Both the position numbers and the translations under genes were made by a program. A stretch of 64,000 bases of DNA. It comes from Deltaproteobacteria bacterium (GTDB lineage: Bacteria; Myxococcota; UBA727; VGSZ01). Positions 15,744 to 24,622 of this stretch are shown piece after piece; position 1 is the stretch's first letter, and each line of letters starts with the position of its first letter. Under the pieces are notes generated by a model, which was not told the origin of the DNA, did not search any database, and worked only from the letters and a program-made list of their open reading frames with translations. The DNA lies in the NCBI GenBank assembly GCA_020850995.1, contig JADZDP010000077.1:35007-99006 (forward strand). Reading direction: 5' to 3'.

Positions 15744-18700
15744 ATGGCCCGCCCCCGCCTCACTGCCGACGACCTGCGTGATCTTCTGGCCACGCGCGTG
15801 GTGGTGTTCGACGGCGCCATGGGCACGCAATTGCAGGCGCGCGCGCTCGACGCTGCCGCGTTCGGCGGCGCGCAGTACCTCGGCTGCAACGAGGCGCTGT
15901 GCCTGCACAGCCCCGACGTGGTGCGCGCGATCCACGTCGCCTACCTCGAGGCCGGCGCCGACGTCGTTGAGACCAACACCTTCGGCGCCACGCCGCTGGT
16001 GCTGGCCGAGTACGGCCTGGGCGATCGCGCGCTCGAGATCAACCGCGTGGCCGCGCAGCTGGCATGCGAGGCCGCGGCCGGCTGCTCCGATCGGCCGCGA
16101 CTGGTGGCCGGCTCCATGGGGCCCACCACGCGCTCGCTCTCGGTCACCGGTGGCATCAGCTTCGAGGAGCTGGCCGGGCACTACGCGGTGCAGGCCGAGG
16201 GCCTCCTCTTGGGCGGCGCCGACATGCTTCTGGTCGAGACCGCCATCGATACGCTCAACGTCAAGGCGGCGCTGGTTGGCATCGAGCGCGCCACCGACAA
16301 GCTCGGCGTGGGCATCCCGCTGGTGCTCTCGTGCACCGTCGAACAGACCGGCACCATGCTGGCGGGCCAGACCGCCGAGGCCTTCCACGTCTCCGTCGAG
16401 CACGCCACGCACCTGAGCCGGGCGCGCGGCGGCGGCCTGGCCGCGGTGGGGCTCAACTGCGCCACCGGCCCCGAGGCCATGGCCGATCACGTGCGGGCGC
16501 TGGCCGCGCTCTCTCCCTTTGGCGTGCTGTGCATGCCGAACGCCGGTCTGCCCGACGAGCGCGGGCTGTACCGCGAGACGCCCGACAGCCTGGCCAGGAA
16601 GCTCGCGCGCTTCCTCGAGCACGGCTTCCTCAACGCCGTCGGCGGTTGCTGCGGCACCACGCCGGCACACATTCGCGCCATCGCCGAGATCGCGCGCTCC
16701 CACGCCCCGCGGGTACCGGTCAGCAGCCGGCGCTCTCGCGTCGCGGGGGTCGAGCTGGTCGACGTCGAAGAGGCGCGCCCGGTCATCGTGGGCGAGCGCA
16801 CCAACGTCATCGGTAGCCGCGCGTTCAAGCGATTGATCGCCGCCAACCAGCTCGACGAGGCCGCTGAGATTGGCCGCAAGCAGGTGCGCGGTGGCGCCCA
16901 CATCGTCGACGTGTGCCTGGCCGATCCCGATCGCGACGAGCGCGCCGACGCCGTGGCGTTCCTCGATCGGCTCACGCGCAAGGTGCGCGCGCCGCTGATG
17001 ATCGACTCCACCGACGCCGCGGTCATCGAGGCGGCGCTGCAGCGCTGTCAGGGCAAGGCCGTGATCAATTCCATCAACCTCGAGGATGGGCTCGCGCGCT
17101 TCGAGCGGGTGGTGCCCCTGCTCAAGCGCTATGGCGGCGCCGTGGTGGTGGGCTGTATCGACGACGACCCCTTGCAGGGCATGGCCGTCACCGCCGAGCG
17201 CAAGCTGGCCGTGGCCGAGCGCAGCCACGCCCTGCTCGCGGGCATGGGCATCGCGGACGAGGACATCATCTTTGACGCGCTGGTGTTCCCCGTGGGTACC
17301 GGCGACGCCGCCTACGTGGGCGCTGCGCGCGCCACCATCGAGGGGGTCGCGGCCATCAAGGCGCGCCTGCCGCACTGCCGCACACTGCTCGGCATCTCCA
17401 ACGTGAGCTTTGGCCTCCCCGACGCTGGGCGCGAGGTGCTCAACACCGTGTTCCTGCACCGTTGCTTCAATGCCGGGCTCGACCTCGCCATCGTCAACGC
17501 CGAGAAGCTCGAGCGCGTCACGCACCTGCCGCCCGACGACGTGGCGCTGTGCGAGCGCCTGCTGGCAGCCACCGGCGCCGATTATCAGGCGGCGCTTGGC
17601 GCCTTCACCGATCACTTCAAGGACCGCCGCGACCGTCGCGCCACCACCGGTACCTCGGAGCGGGCGTCGCTGCCGCTCGACCAGCGCATCGCCGCCTGCG
17701 TCGTCGACGGCAGCCGCGAGGGGTTGGTCGCCGATCTCGACGAGGCGCTCGCGCAGCGCGCGCCGCTCGAGATCATCAACGGCCCGCTGCTCGCGGGCAT
17801 GGCCGAGGTGGGGCGGCTGTTCGCGGCCAATCAGCTCATCGTCGCGGAGGTACTCCAGAGCGCCGAGGTGATGAAGGCCGCCGTCGCGCACCTCACGCCA
17901 CACCTGCGCGCCGGCGACGGGACCACCAAAGCGACCATGTTGTTGGCCACCGTGCGCGGCGACGTGCACGACATCGGCAAGAACCTGGTCGAGATCATCT
18001 TCTCCACCAACGGCTACCGGGTCATCGACCTCGGCATCAAGGTGCCGCCAGCGGAGATTGTGCGCGCCGCACGTGAGCACCGTCCCGACTGCGTGGGGCT
18101 CTCGGGGCTGCTGGTCAAGAGCACCGCGGAGATGGTCGCCACCGCGGAGGAGCTGACCGCCGCCGGCATCGACGCGCCGCTCTTCGTTGGTGGCGCCGCA
18201 TTGTCCGAGCGCTTCGCCACCACGCGCATCGCCGGCGCCCACGGCGCGCCGGTGCTGTACGCGCGCGACGCCATGGCGGGCCTGGCGCTGGCCAACCGCT
18301 GGTTCGACCCGAGCAAGCGACTCGCGCTCGCGGCCGAGCTCGCCGAGAAGCGTCGCCGCGCGCTCGACGAGGCCGCGGGCGCGGCCGGCGCTGGGCCGGC
18401 CGCGGTCGCGGCGACCCCCGTCACCATCGTGCACGAGCGCGAGCCGCCTCCGCCTCCCGATACGCGCGCGCATGTCGTCGACCCGCTGCCACTCGAGGAG
18501 CTGTGGACGTGGATCAACCCGAAGATGCTCTACACGCGTCACCTGGGGCTCAAGGGTGACCTCGCCGCGCTCCTCGAGCAGGGCGACCAGCGCGCGCGCG
18601 AGCTGCATGCGGTGGTGCGCGCCGTGGAGGACGAGGTGCTGGCGCGCGACCTCTTGCGAGCGCGCGCCGTGTGGCGCTTCTTCCGCGCCGTCAGCGAGGG

Positions 18701-19244
18701 CGACGCCATGGTGCTGCAGGACGGCAGCGGCGGCGAGCTCGCGCGCTTCACCTTCCGTCGCCAGCCGGGCGGCGAACGGCGCTGCCTCGCCGACCTGGTG
18801 CCGCCGCGCAGCTCCGGCCTCGCCGACCACGTGGCGCTGTTCGTCACCACCTGCCAGGGACGCGAGCGGCCGGTGCGCCAGCTCGTCGCCGAGCTCAAGG
18901 ATCGTGGCGAGCTGCTGCGCTCCCACGTGCTCGCGTCTATCACCATCGAGACCGCCGAGGCCGCCGCTGAGTGGCTGCACGCGCGCCTGCGCACGGCGTG
19001 GGGCATCGGCGATCCGCCGGGCCTCACACGCCAAGAGGCGTTCTCGGCGCGCTACCGGGGCCGGCGCTACAGCTTCGGCTACGCGGCCTGCCCCAACCTC
19101 GACGACCAGGCCACACTGTTCTCGCTGCTCGACGCGCGCGCGGCCATTGGGGTCTCGCTCACCGAGGGGATGATGATGGACCCCGAGGCCAGCGTGAGCG
19201 CCATGGTGTTCCACCACCCGCAGGCGAGCTACTTCGCCGCGTGA
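15744..19244 (+). CDS. metH: Cobalamin-dependent methionine synthase (MetH)
   Basis: 1166 residues with all four modules: homocysteine-binding barrel (about 5-320, zinc ligands in GLNCATG and GGCCGT), pterin-binding barrel (about 345-610), B12-binding region with the cobalt ligand motif DVHDIGKN at about 738, and the C-terminal S-adenosylmethionine reactivation domain ending with YSFGYAACPNLDDQ. It transfers methyl from methyltetrahydrofolate to homocysteine using B12. The ATG at 15744 fits the usual N-terminus. The divergent leader is only about 90 bases and I see no cobalamin riboswitch. The stop is immediately followed by the convergent ZnuA-like gene. Confidence 0.97.
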   Translation: MARPRLTADDLRDLLATRVVVFDGAMGTQLQARALDAAAFGGAQYLGCNEALCLHSPDVVRAIHVAYLEAGADVVETNTFGATPLVLAEYGLGDRALEINRVAAQLACEAAAGCSDRPRLVAGSMGPTTRSLSVTGGISFEELAGHYAVQAEGLLLGGADMLLVETAIDTLNVKAALVGIERATDKLGVGIPLVLSCTVEQTGTMLAGQTAEAFHVSVEHATHLSRARGGGLAAVGLNCATGPEAMADHVRALAALSPFGVLCMPNAGLPDERGLYRETPDSLARKLARFLEHGFLNAVGGCCGTTPAHIRAIAEIARSHAPRVPVSSRRSRVAGVELVDVEEARPVIVGERTNVIGSRAFKRLIAANQLDEAAEIGRKQVRGGAHIVDVCLADPDRDERADAVAFLDRLTRKVRAPLMIDSTDAAVIEAALQRCQGKAVINSINLEDGLARFERVVPLLKRYGGAVVVGCIDDDPLQGMAVTAERKLAVAERSHALLAGMGIADEDIIFDALVFPVGTGDAAYVGAARATIEGVAAIKARLPHCRTLLGISNVSFGLPDAGREVLNTVFLHRCFNAGLDLAIVNAEKLERVTHLPPDDVALCERLLAATGADYQAALGAFTDHFKDRRDRRATTGTSERASLPLDQRIAACVVDGSREGLVADLDEALAQRAPLEIINGPLLAGMAEVGRLFAANQLIVAEVLQSAEVMKAAVAHLTPHLRAGDGTTKATMLLATVRGDVHDIGKNLVEIIFSTNGYRVIDLGIKVPPAEIVRAAREHRPDCVGLSGLLVKSTAEMVATAEELTAAGIDAPLFVGGAALSERFATTRIAGAHGAPVLYARDAMAGLALANRWFDPSKRLALAAELAEKRRRALDEAAGAAGAGPAAVAATPVTIVHEREPPPPPDTRAHVVDPLPLEELWTWINPKMLYTRHLGLKGDLAALLEQGDQRARELHAVVRAVEDEVLARDLLRARAVWRFFRAVSEGDAMVLQDGSGGELARFTFRRQPGGERRCLADLVPPRSSGLADHVALFVTTCQGRERPVRQLVAELKDRGELLRSHVLASITIETAEAAAEWLHARLRTAWGIGDPPGLTRQEAFSARYRGRRYSFGYAACPNLDDQATLFSLLDARAAIGVSLTEGMMMDPEASVSAMVFHHPQASYFAA

Positions 19245-20195
19245 TCAGGGATCCTGCGCGACGCCCGCGTACACCTCGCTGACGGTGCGATCGACGTAGG
19301 TCAGGAAGGTGTCGCCCACCCCAAGCCGCGGCCCGCCCGGCAGCACGGCGAGGCGCACGCCGGCGGCCTTGGCCAGCGCGCGCGCCTGCTTGCGCGGCAT
19401 CGACTCGTCGACGACCAGGGCGGTGGCGCCGCTTTTCTTGATGCGCTCGACCGCTGCGGCGTTCTGCGCGGCGGTCTGTGCAGCACGCTGTGCGAGGTCG
19501 ACCGCGGCGTCGACAGCGGCGCCGGGCGTCGCCTCGATGGTCACCACCTGCTCCACGCCCAGGGCGGCCGCGAGGTACGCGAACGACGCGTGGTAGGTCG
19601 CGACGCGCCGGCGCTCGGCGGGGACCTTGCGTGACAGCTCGGCGCGCGCGGTGCGCGCGCGCTCCTCGAGCTTGCCGGCGAGGAAGGCGGCGCGCTCGCG
19701 CGCCTTCTGCGCCGCGGGGGCATCGAGCGCCGCGAGCCGCTCGGCGATACCCTTGGCGACCTTGGCGGCGCGCGCCGGATCGGCGAGGTAGTGCGGGTTT
19801 CCTGCCGGATGATTGCCCGCCGCTGGCCCACCCGGCACCGGCACCTCGAGCGGCTCCACCAGCGTCGACGCATCGAGGACGCCACGCCCGCCGGGCGCCA
19901 GCTTCGCGTTCTTGGCCTGCGCCTTCACCTGCGGCAGCCAGCCCGCCTCGAGGCCGAGGCCCACCTCGATCAGCAGATCCGCCTGCTGGAGCGCGGCGGC
20001 CATGGCCGGGCGCGGCGTCGCCGTGTGCGCGTCCTCGTGCGGCTCGAGCAGCGCCACCACGTCGACGTCGGGGCCACCGACGTCCCGCGCCAGCGCCGCC
20101 AGTGCCGCGTTGGTGGCGACAACCTTGGTCTTGGCGATCACCGGCGCTGCGACCACCAGAGACGCGGCGACGAGCAACGAAGAACGGAGCGGCAT
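19245..20195 (-). CDS. ZnuA/TroA-type periplasmic metal-binding protein
   Basis: 316 residues. A Sec signal peptide (about 1-21) precedes a cluster A-I solute-binding fold. Metal ligands expected in the family are visible: His in LLEPHEDAHT, His in GNPHYLADP, His in ATYHASFAYL and the acidic VDESMPRKQ near the end. Such proteins deliver Zn or Mn to an ABC importer, yet no permease or ATPase gene is adjacent, so this one is an orphan here. The start at 20195 has CGAGG upstream and gives the signal peptide; the longer frame to 20234 does not. Confidence 0.85.
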   Translation of the reverse strand: MPLRSSLLVAASLVVAAPVIAKTKVVATNAALAALARDVGGPDVDVVALLEPHEDAHTATPRPAMAAALQQADLLIEVGLGLEAGWLPQVKAQAKNAKLAPGGRGVLDASTLVEPLEVPVPGGPAAGNHPAGNPHYLADPARAAKVAKGIAERLAALDAPAAQKARERAAFLAGKLEERARTARAELSRKVPAERRRVATYHASFAYLAAALGVEQVVTIEATPGAAVDAAVDLAQRAAQTAAQNAAAVERIKKSGATALVVDESMPRKQARALAKAAGVRLAVLPGGPRLGVGDTFLTYVDRTVSEVYAGVAQDP

Positions 20196-20282
20196 GGGAC
20201 CTCGAGCGCAGTGGCGTCGGCGTAAATTTCGCATTCACCGCCCAGGGTGGCAAGCGACTCGCGCACAGGGGCGCGCGGCGGC

Positions 20283-20912
20283 ATGATCGCGCTGATGCCT
20301 ACGCCGAGCGAGCCCGCCCTCGAGACCACGGCGCCGCGAGGGATCCCGCCTCCGGCCCTGCGCGCCAGCGTCCGGTTGCTGCTGCGGCTGCACGATCATG
20401 GCTTGCTCGACGCACCGACCACGCGCCGCGCGCTCGCTTTGGTTCGCCGGGGCGCGACGCTGCCGGAGGTGCTGGAAGCAGCGGGCGTGCCTCACTCGCT
20501 GCGCGACAAAGCCGACGAGCTCGTGCGGCCCTTGACCACGCGCCTCGACGGCGCCGCTGCGGCCGCGCTGGCGCTGGTCCCTCCGGCGTTGGCGGCGCTG
20601 GCCGGTGAGCTGACGCGCGTCGCAGGCCTGGCGACGGGGCCAGCGCTCGTGCTCGCCGGCGCCGCGGCCCTCGGGCTCGCGCGATCCCGCGCGCTCAAGG
20701 CCGGCGGCGCAGCTGTGGCGAGCGCCGCCATCGTCTCGCTGCTCGCTCCCACGCTCTCGACACCCGTGGACGTGGTGCTGCCCGCCACGCTCGCCGCCGC
20801 GGGCGCGGCGGCGTTCGCGCTCCGTCCGGTGACCGCGCGCGCGCGTTGCAGTGCTGGCGGCGTGGCCGCCGGCGGCCTCGTCGAGGCGGTGCGCGCCTCG
20901 CTGTCCGGGTAG
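20283..20912 (+). CDS. Hypothetical membrane-associated protein
   Basis: 209 residues, not recognised. A Pro-rich N-terminus and a helical region (about 25-90) resembling a small helical bundle are followed by Ala/Leu/Gly-rich hydrophobic stretches at about 91-135, 141-157 and 163-180, likely membrane helices. Start is uncertain (ATG at 20283, 20295 or 20247); the codon pattern supports a real gene. It is divergent from the ZnuA-like gene and convergent with the rhodanese gene. Confidence 0.55.
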   Translation: MIALMPTPSEPALETTAPRGIPPPALRASVRLLLRLHDHGLLDAPTTRRALALVRRGATLPEVLEAAGVPHSLRDKADELVRPLTTRLDGAAAAALALVPPALAALAGELTRVAGLATGPALVLAGAAALGLARSRALKAGGAAVASAAIVSLLAPTLSTPVDVVLPATLAAAGAAAFALRPVTARARCSAGGVAAGGLVEAVRASLSG

Positions 20913-21581
20913 TCAGATCAGCTCGCCGAAGCCGCCGCCGTTCGCGACGTGGGTGAAGCCGGCCTGCTCGAGGACACCCTTGGCCCGTTCCGAGCGGCGC
21001 CCCGAGGCGCAGTACACCACCACCGGCGCGTCCTTGTCGCCGCCGGCCCAGGCCGCGACCTCGTCGAGGCGCGCGGCCAGCTCGCCCACAGGCACGAGCC
21101 GCGCCATGGGCAGGTGCCCGCGATCCCATTCGCTCTGCTCGCGCACATCGATGACCAGGGCGCCGGCGGCGATGAGCTGCTTGGGCCCCGTGTCGTCGTC
21201 GGGCGCGCCATCGCGGTTGAGTGGGCCGGGCCGCGCGGCGAAGGTCCGCGCGGCCTGCATGAGCGCGCCCACCGCGATGGCGAGCACCACCAACTGCGGT
21301 ACCGGCCGACGCCACACCACGAGCGAGAGCGCGAGCGCGAAGCCGCCGAGCGACGCGGCGCCAAGCGTGGCCCCGGCCAGCACGCGCGTCGACGCGGCGG
21401 GCAGGCGTGGCACCAGGCGATCGATCGCTGTGGTCAAGCCGCCGGACCAGAGCGCGACGACGACCACCGCGACCACCAGCGCCACCGGCGAGACGGTCCC
21501 GCCGTTGCGAAAGGCAGCGAACGCGAACAGGCCACCGCCAAATACGGCGTAGAGCAGCACGTTGACGAGGAGGCGACGCAT
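20913..21581 (-). CDS. Membrane protein with C-terminal rhodanese domain
   Basis: 222 residues. Four predicted membrane helices lie in the first 110 residues, followed by a rhodanese domain (about 130-222) with the active-site loop VVVYCASGRRS carrying the catalytic Cys. Rhodanese domains move sulfane sulfur; fused to a membrane module they often serve redox or transport roles. The ATG overlaps the stop of the upstream Cys-rich lipoprotein gene by four bases, so the two proteins are made together. The sulfur chemistry and the Cys-rich partner may be functionally linked, but that is inference. Confidence 0.85.
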   Translation of the reverse strand: MRRLLVNVLLYAVFGGGLFAFAAFRNGGTVSPVALVVAVVVVALWSGGLTTAIDRLVPRLPAASTRVLAGATLGAASLGGFALALSLVVWRRPVPQLVVLAIAVGALMQAARTFAARPGPLNRDGAPDDDTGPKQLIAAGALVIDVREQSEWDRGHLPMARLVPVGELAARLDEVAAWAGGDKDAPVVVYCASGRRSERAKGVLEQAGFTHVANGGGFGELI

Positions 21582-22888
21582 CAGCGCGCACCCGCGATGG
21601 CCGGGCACAAGGTGTCGAGGCAGCCCGCCGTGGTCACGCCCTCTTGGTCGGTGGGCAGCTCGTGCACGCAGTCGAGCCCGCGGGGGCAATCGGCGTTGGT
21701 GGCGCAGCCCACCGAGCAGAACTTGCCGAGGCTGTTGCCGTTTTGATCTTGCAGCTCGTAGCAGAACGACGCCTGGCCCTGCTCGTCGATGTCGGCGCAG
21801 TCGTCGTTGCCCTCGCAGGGGCGGCACCAGGGGTCGGGTGCAGCGAAGCACTGGCCGTCGCTCACGCCGCTCGGACACGTCGACGCGCTCTGGTAGCGCT
21901 CGGTGCCGCAGCACCACTCGCCCAGGTCGCAGGACAGCTCCTTGCCGAGGCAGCCCTGCGGCCTGCATTGGCCGCCCTCGCACAGCTCGAAGGCGCCGCA
22001 GTCGTCGACGCTGTTGCAGCCATCGACGCAGGTGGCGCTGCCCACGTCGCAGGTAGTGCGCGGCAGCGGGCACTCGGCGTCGGATTGGCACCCGGCGCGC
22101 TGACAGACGCCCGCGGCGTCGCACTCGGTGCCTGCGGGGCAGCCGTCGGTCGAGCCCGCGGTGGGACAGGGCACGCCGTAGCGGCCGTCGGCGTGGCACA
22201 CCTTGTCAACGCCGTCTTGCTGCACGTGATCGCCGACGGGGCAGCCGGGCACGCACTGGCGTTCGCGCGGCCCGGGGGTGGTCTCGCAGATGGTGCCCGC
22301 GGGGCAGTCGACGTCGGCGCCGCACAGCTCGAGGCAGACCTCGAGGGCGGTGCAGGTCTGGCCGTCGGGGCAGCCGGCGCCACCCGGGCATGACAGCGCG
22401 CCCTCGCAGCGGGCCATGCCGCCGAGCGGCGCACAGCCGCCCGCCTGACAGGTGAAGCCCGACGCGCATGCGCCGCAGCCCGCGGCGCAATAGCCCTCGA
22501 CGCACAGGGAGGGCAGGCCGCTTGGCCCCTCGGCGCACTCCTCTGGCGCCGCACACGCGCCGCACTGGCCCTTCTGCCGCCGACACACGCCGGCCTCGAC
22601 AGAGCAGTAGCCGAGCTCATCGCCGAAGCCGCAGTCGGTGGCAGGGTCGCCGCAGAAGCGGCACAGGTCGGGGTTGCCCGCGCACGCCAGACCGCCGACG
22701 CACGCGCGCGTCGCCAGGTCGCAGATCTCGCCCGCGCCGCACTCCTCGTCGGCGTCGCAACCCACGTCGGCCACCTGGCTGCCGCCGCTACCACCGTCGG
22801 CAGGCCCGGCGTCCGCGTCGGGCCCAGCGGGCGATGGCGGACAGGCGGCGAGCGCGCAGGCGGCGAGCACACACGAGGTGAGACGCAT
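21581..22888 (-). CDS. Cysteine-rich lipoprotein with EGF/Dickkopf-like repeats
   Basis: 435 residues, lipobox LAAC near residue 16 and about 59 cysteines, spaced like small disulfide-bonded repeats (for example CDADEECGAGEICDLATRAC and CNSVDDCGAFELC). A Gly/Asp/Ala linker follows the lipid anchor. Such proteins are typical of predatory and social Myxococcota and are thought to be surface adhesins or protease-resistant surface proteins; no function is known for this one. I chose the ATG at 22888 because it gives the lipoprotein signal; the longer frame runs into the repeat element upstream. Coupled to the rhodanese gene. Confidence 0.85.
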   Translation of the reverse strand: MRLTSCVLAACALAACPPSPAGPDADAGPADGGSGGSQVADVGCDADEECGAGEICDLATRACVGGLACAGNPDLCRFCGDPATDCGFGDELGYCSVEAGVCRRQKGQCGACAAPEECAEGPSGLPSLCVEGYCAAGCGACASGFTCQAGGCAPLGGMARCEGALSCPGGAGCPDGQTCTALEVCLELCGADVDCPAGTICETTPGPRERQCVPGCPVGDHVQQDGVDKVCHADGRYGVPCPTAGSTDGCPAGTECDAAGVCQRAGCQSDAECPLPRTTCDVGSATCVDGCNSVDDCGAFELCEGGQCRPQGCLGKELSCDLGEWCCGTERYQSASTCPSGVSDGQCFAAPDPWCRPCEGNDDCADIDEQGQASFCYELQDQNGNSLGKFCSVGCATNADCPRGLDCVHELPTDQEGVTTAGCLDTLCPAIAGAR

Positions 22889-22899
22889 GCCACGACTGA

Positions 22900-23051
22900 G
22901 GCTCGAGCATCGGTTGCTTCGTTCCTCGCTCGGTCTTTGCCCCGATGGCGGCGTCGCGTGCTCTGCGTGTGCCGACGGGCACGCGTCTCCGCTGCTCCTT
23001 GCCATCGCGGCAAATCCCATCGCGATCCTCCGATCAACGGATGCTTGAGCC
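22900..23051 (+). repeat. Structured intergenic element, copy B
   Basis: Outer arms 22900-22916 and 23035-23051 match at 15 of 17. An inner pair, 22936-22949 with 23001-23014, matches at 13 of 14. The central hairpin has loop GACG (22974-22977) and an 8-bp stem with one G-T. From 22953 to 23037 it aligns without gaps to copy C (35761-35845) at 73 of 85 positions by hand. It lies between divergent genes, upstream of both, so it is not a terminator for either. Confidence 0.85.
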
Positions 23052-23142
23052 GCCGTAACGCTAGTGCCCCGTCCGCGCGCCGCAAGCGGGACCCTGGCGC
23101 GAAGGCGCGACTTCCCTGCTCCCGCCCCTGCCCTTTTCGGCT

Positions 23143-24609
23143 ATGACCGCCGCGATGAGCCGCCTGAGCTGCGACGTGCTGATCGTCGGGACCGAGCTGT
23201 GCGGGCTCGCCGCCGGCGCGCTCATCGCCCAGCAGCATGGCGGACGCCGCGTGGTCGTCGTCGAGGACGGCGACCCCACGCTGGGGCTGCCGCTCGGCGA
23301 CCGCGTCGCGCCCGCGGCGCCCTCCCTGCTGCGCTTGCCGACGCATGGCGCGCCTGCCCTGGTGCTCGAGGCGCTGGGCCTGCGGCAAGACGCGCGCCGC
23401 GCGCTCGGCGCCGAGCCCGGTGGGCTCGGGATCGTGGACGACCCCGAGATCCGCATGATCGTGCCCGTCGACGCCGAGGCGCGCGCGAGAGAGCTGGCGC
23501 GGGTGTTCCCGGCCGATGAAGGCGCACGTGCCGCCACGCGGCTGCACGAGGTCACCGCGGAAGGCGTCGCGCCGCTCATCGACGAGGCAGCGCTGGTGCA
23601 CGAGGATGGCTTCTTCGAGAAGCGACGCGCGAAGAAGCGCCTGGCGGCGCTTGGCGGCGCCGCGCAATTCGACCACCTCGCCGACGCCAGCACCATCGCG
23701 GAGCTGTCCATCGGCGTGGCGCTCGCCCAGCTCGTTCCCTTCGTGCAGTACCGGCCCGACGCAAACGCGCGCGGCCTCGGCGGGCACCTGGCGGCGCTGC
23801 AGCTGCAAGCGGGCGCGCACGCCGGCGCCAAAGGCGGCCTCGGCCCGCGCGCCGCGCTGTGCGAGATGTTGCTCGACATCATCCGGCGCCATCGGGGCGA
23901 GGTGCTCAAGGAACGGTTGGAGACGGTGCAGGCCGATGGCAAGCACCTCACCAGCGTGCACATCACGGGCGCCAACGACTACGCGCCGCGCGTGGTCATC
24001 GACGCCACCAGCCGACGCGACTTGATCACGCGGCTTCCAGAGGGCCGGCGGCGCGACAAGCTCGCCGAGAGCGAGGCCCGCGTGGTGCATGGCGCCGACG
24101 CCGCGGCGGCGCGCTGGCTCGTGCCCATCGGCGTCCTGCCGCGCGGCATGCCACCCGTCTTCCTCACGTTGCGCCCGCCTCCCGATCACGGCGTGCTGAT
24201 AGGCATCTTTGCCGGCGCGTCGCTCAAGCAGGGGCACAAGTCCACCGGCATCGACGACACCTCGGTGGCGGTGGTGGCGGCCACGCTGTGCGAGTCCGGT
24301 GCCGGCGAGCGGGCTGCGCAAGAGGTGAGCTTCCTGCTCGACCGGCTGATGCCCTTCGCGCGCGACCTGGCGCGCACCCGCGACCTCGTGTTCGGCGCGC
24401 CGGCGCGCGCCGCGCTGCCGTCGTGGTCGGTGGTCGAGAGCGAGCACCTGCTGGGCGGGCGGCGCCCCATGACGCCGTACGCGAACCTGCTGCGCGCCGG
24501 GCGCGATCTGGTGCCCGGCCTCGGCATCGACGGCGAGCTCGCCGCCGCGCGTGCGGTCGCGACCGCCGCCGAGGCGCCGCTCGGACGACGGACCAGCGAG
24601 GCGGCGTGA
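23143..24609 (+). CDS. FAD-dependent oxidoreductase-like protein (phytoene desaturase/NAD(P)-binding fold)
   Basis: 488 residues. The N-terminus is a Rossmann strand-loop-helix (DVLIVGTELCGLAAGALIA) with a degenerate dinucleotide loop, followed by VVVVEDGD where the acidic residue would bind ribose. The end has a typical FAD-family closing segment (PYANLLRAGRDLVPGLGIDGE). The middle is divergent. It is most like FAD-dependent amine oxidase or carotenoid-desaturase folds, but the substrate is unknown and FAD binding may be weak. An ATG at 23155 is an alternative start. It lies divergently from the Cys-rich lipoprotein with repeat copy B between them. Confidence 0.65.
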   Translation: MTAAMSRLSCDVLIVGTELCGLAAGALIAQQHGGRRVVVVEDGDPTLGLPLGDRVAPAAPSLLRLPTHGAPALVLEALGLRQDARRALGAEPGGLGIVDDPEIRMIVPVDAEARARELARVFPADEGARAATRLHEVTAEGVAPLIDEAALVHEDGFFEKRRAKKRLAALGGAAQFDHLADASTIAELSIGVALAQLVPFVQYRPDANARGLGGHLAALQLQAGAHAGAKGGLGPRAALCEMLLDIIRRHRGEVLKERLETVQADGKHLTSVHITGANDYAPRVVIDATSRRDLITRLPEGRRRDKLAESEARVVHGADAAAARWLVPIGVLPRGMPPVFLTLRPPPDHGVLIGIFAGASLKQGHKSTGIDDTSVAVVAATLCESGAGERAAQEVSFLLDRLMPFARDLARTRDLVFGAPARAALPSWSVVESEHLLGGRRPMTPYANLLRAGRDLVPGLGIDGELAAARAVATAAEAPLGRRTSEAA

Positions 24610-24622
24610 GCGCCAGCCGCGC

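Noticed and set aside
15732..19217. A 1161-codon open frame opposite metH on the minus strand
   Set aside because: It mirrors a complete metH gene; long antisense frames are expected in such GC-rich DNA. Its translation is low-complexity His/Arg/Gly/Ala-rich with no domain.
22900..23051. Copy B as an intrinsic terminator
   Set aside because: It lies upstream of both divergent genes and has no T-run on either side.
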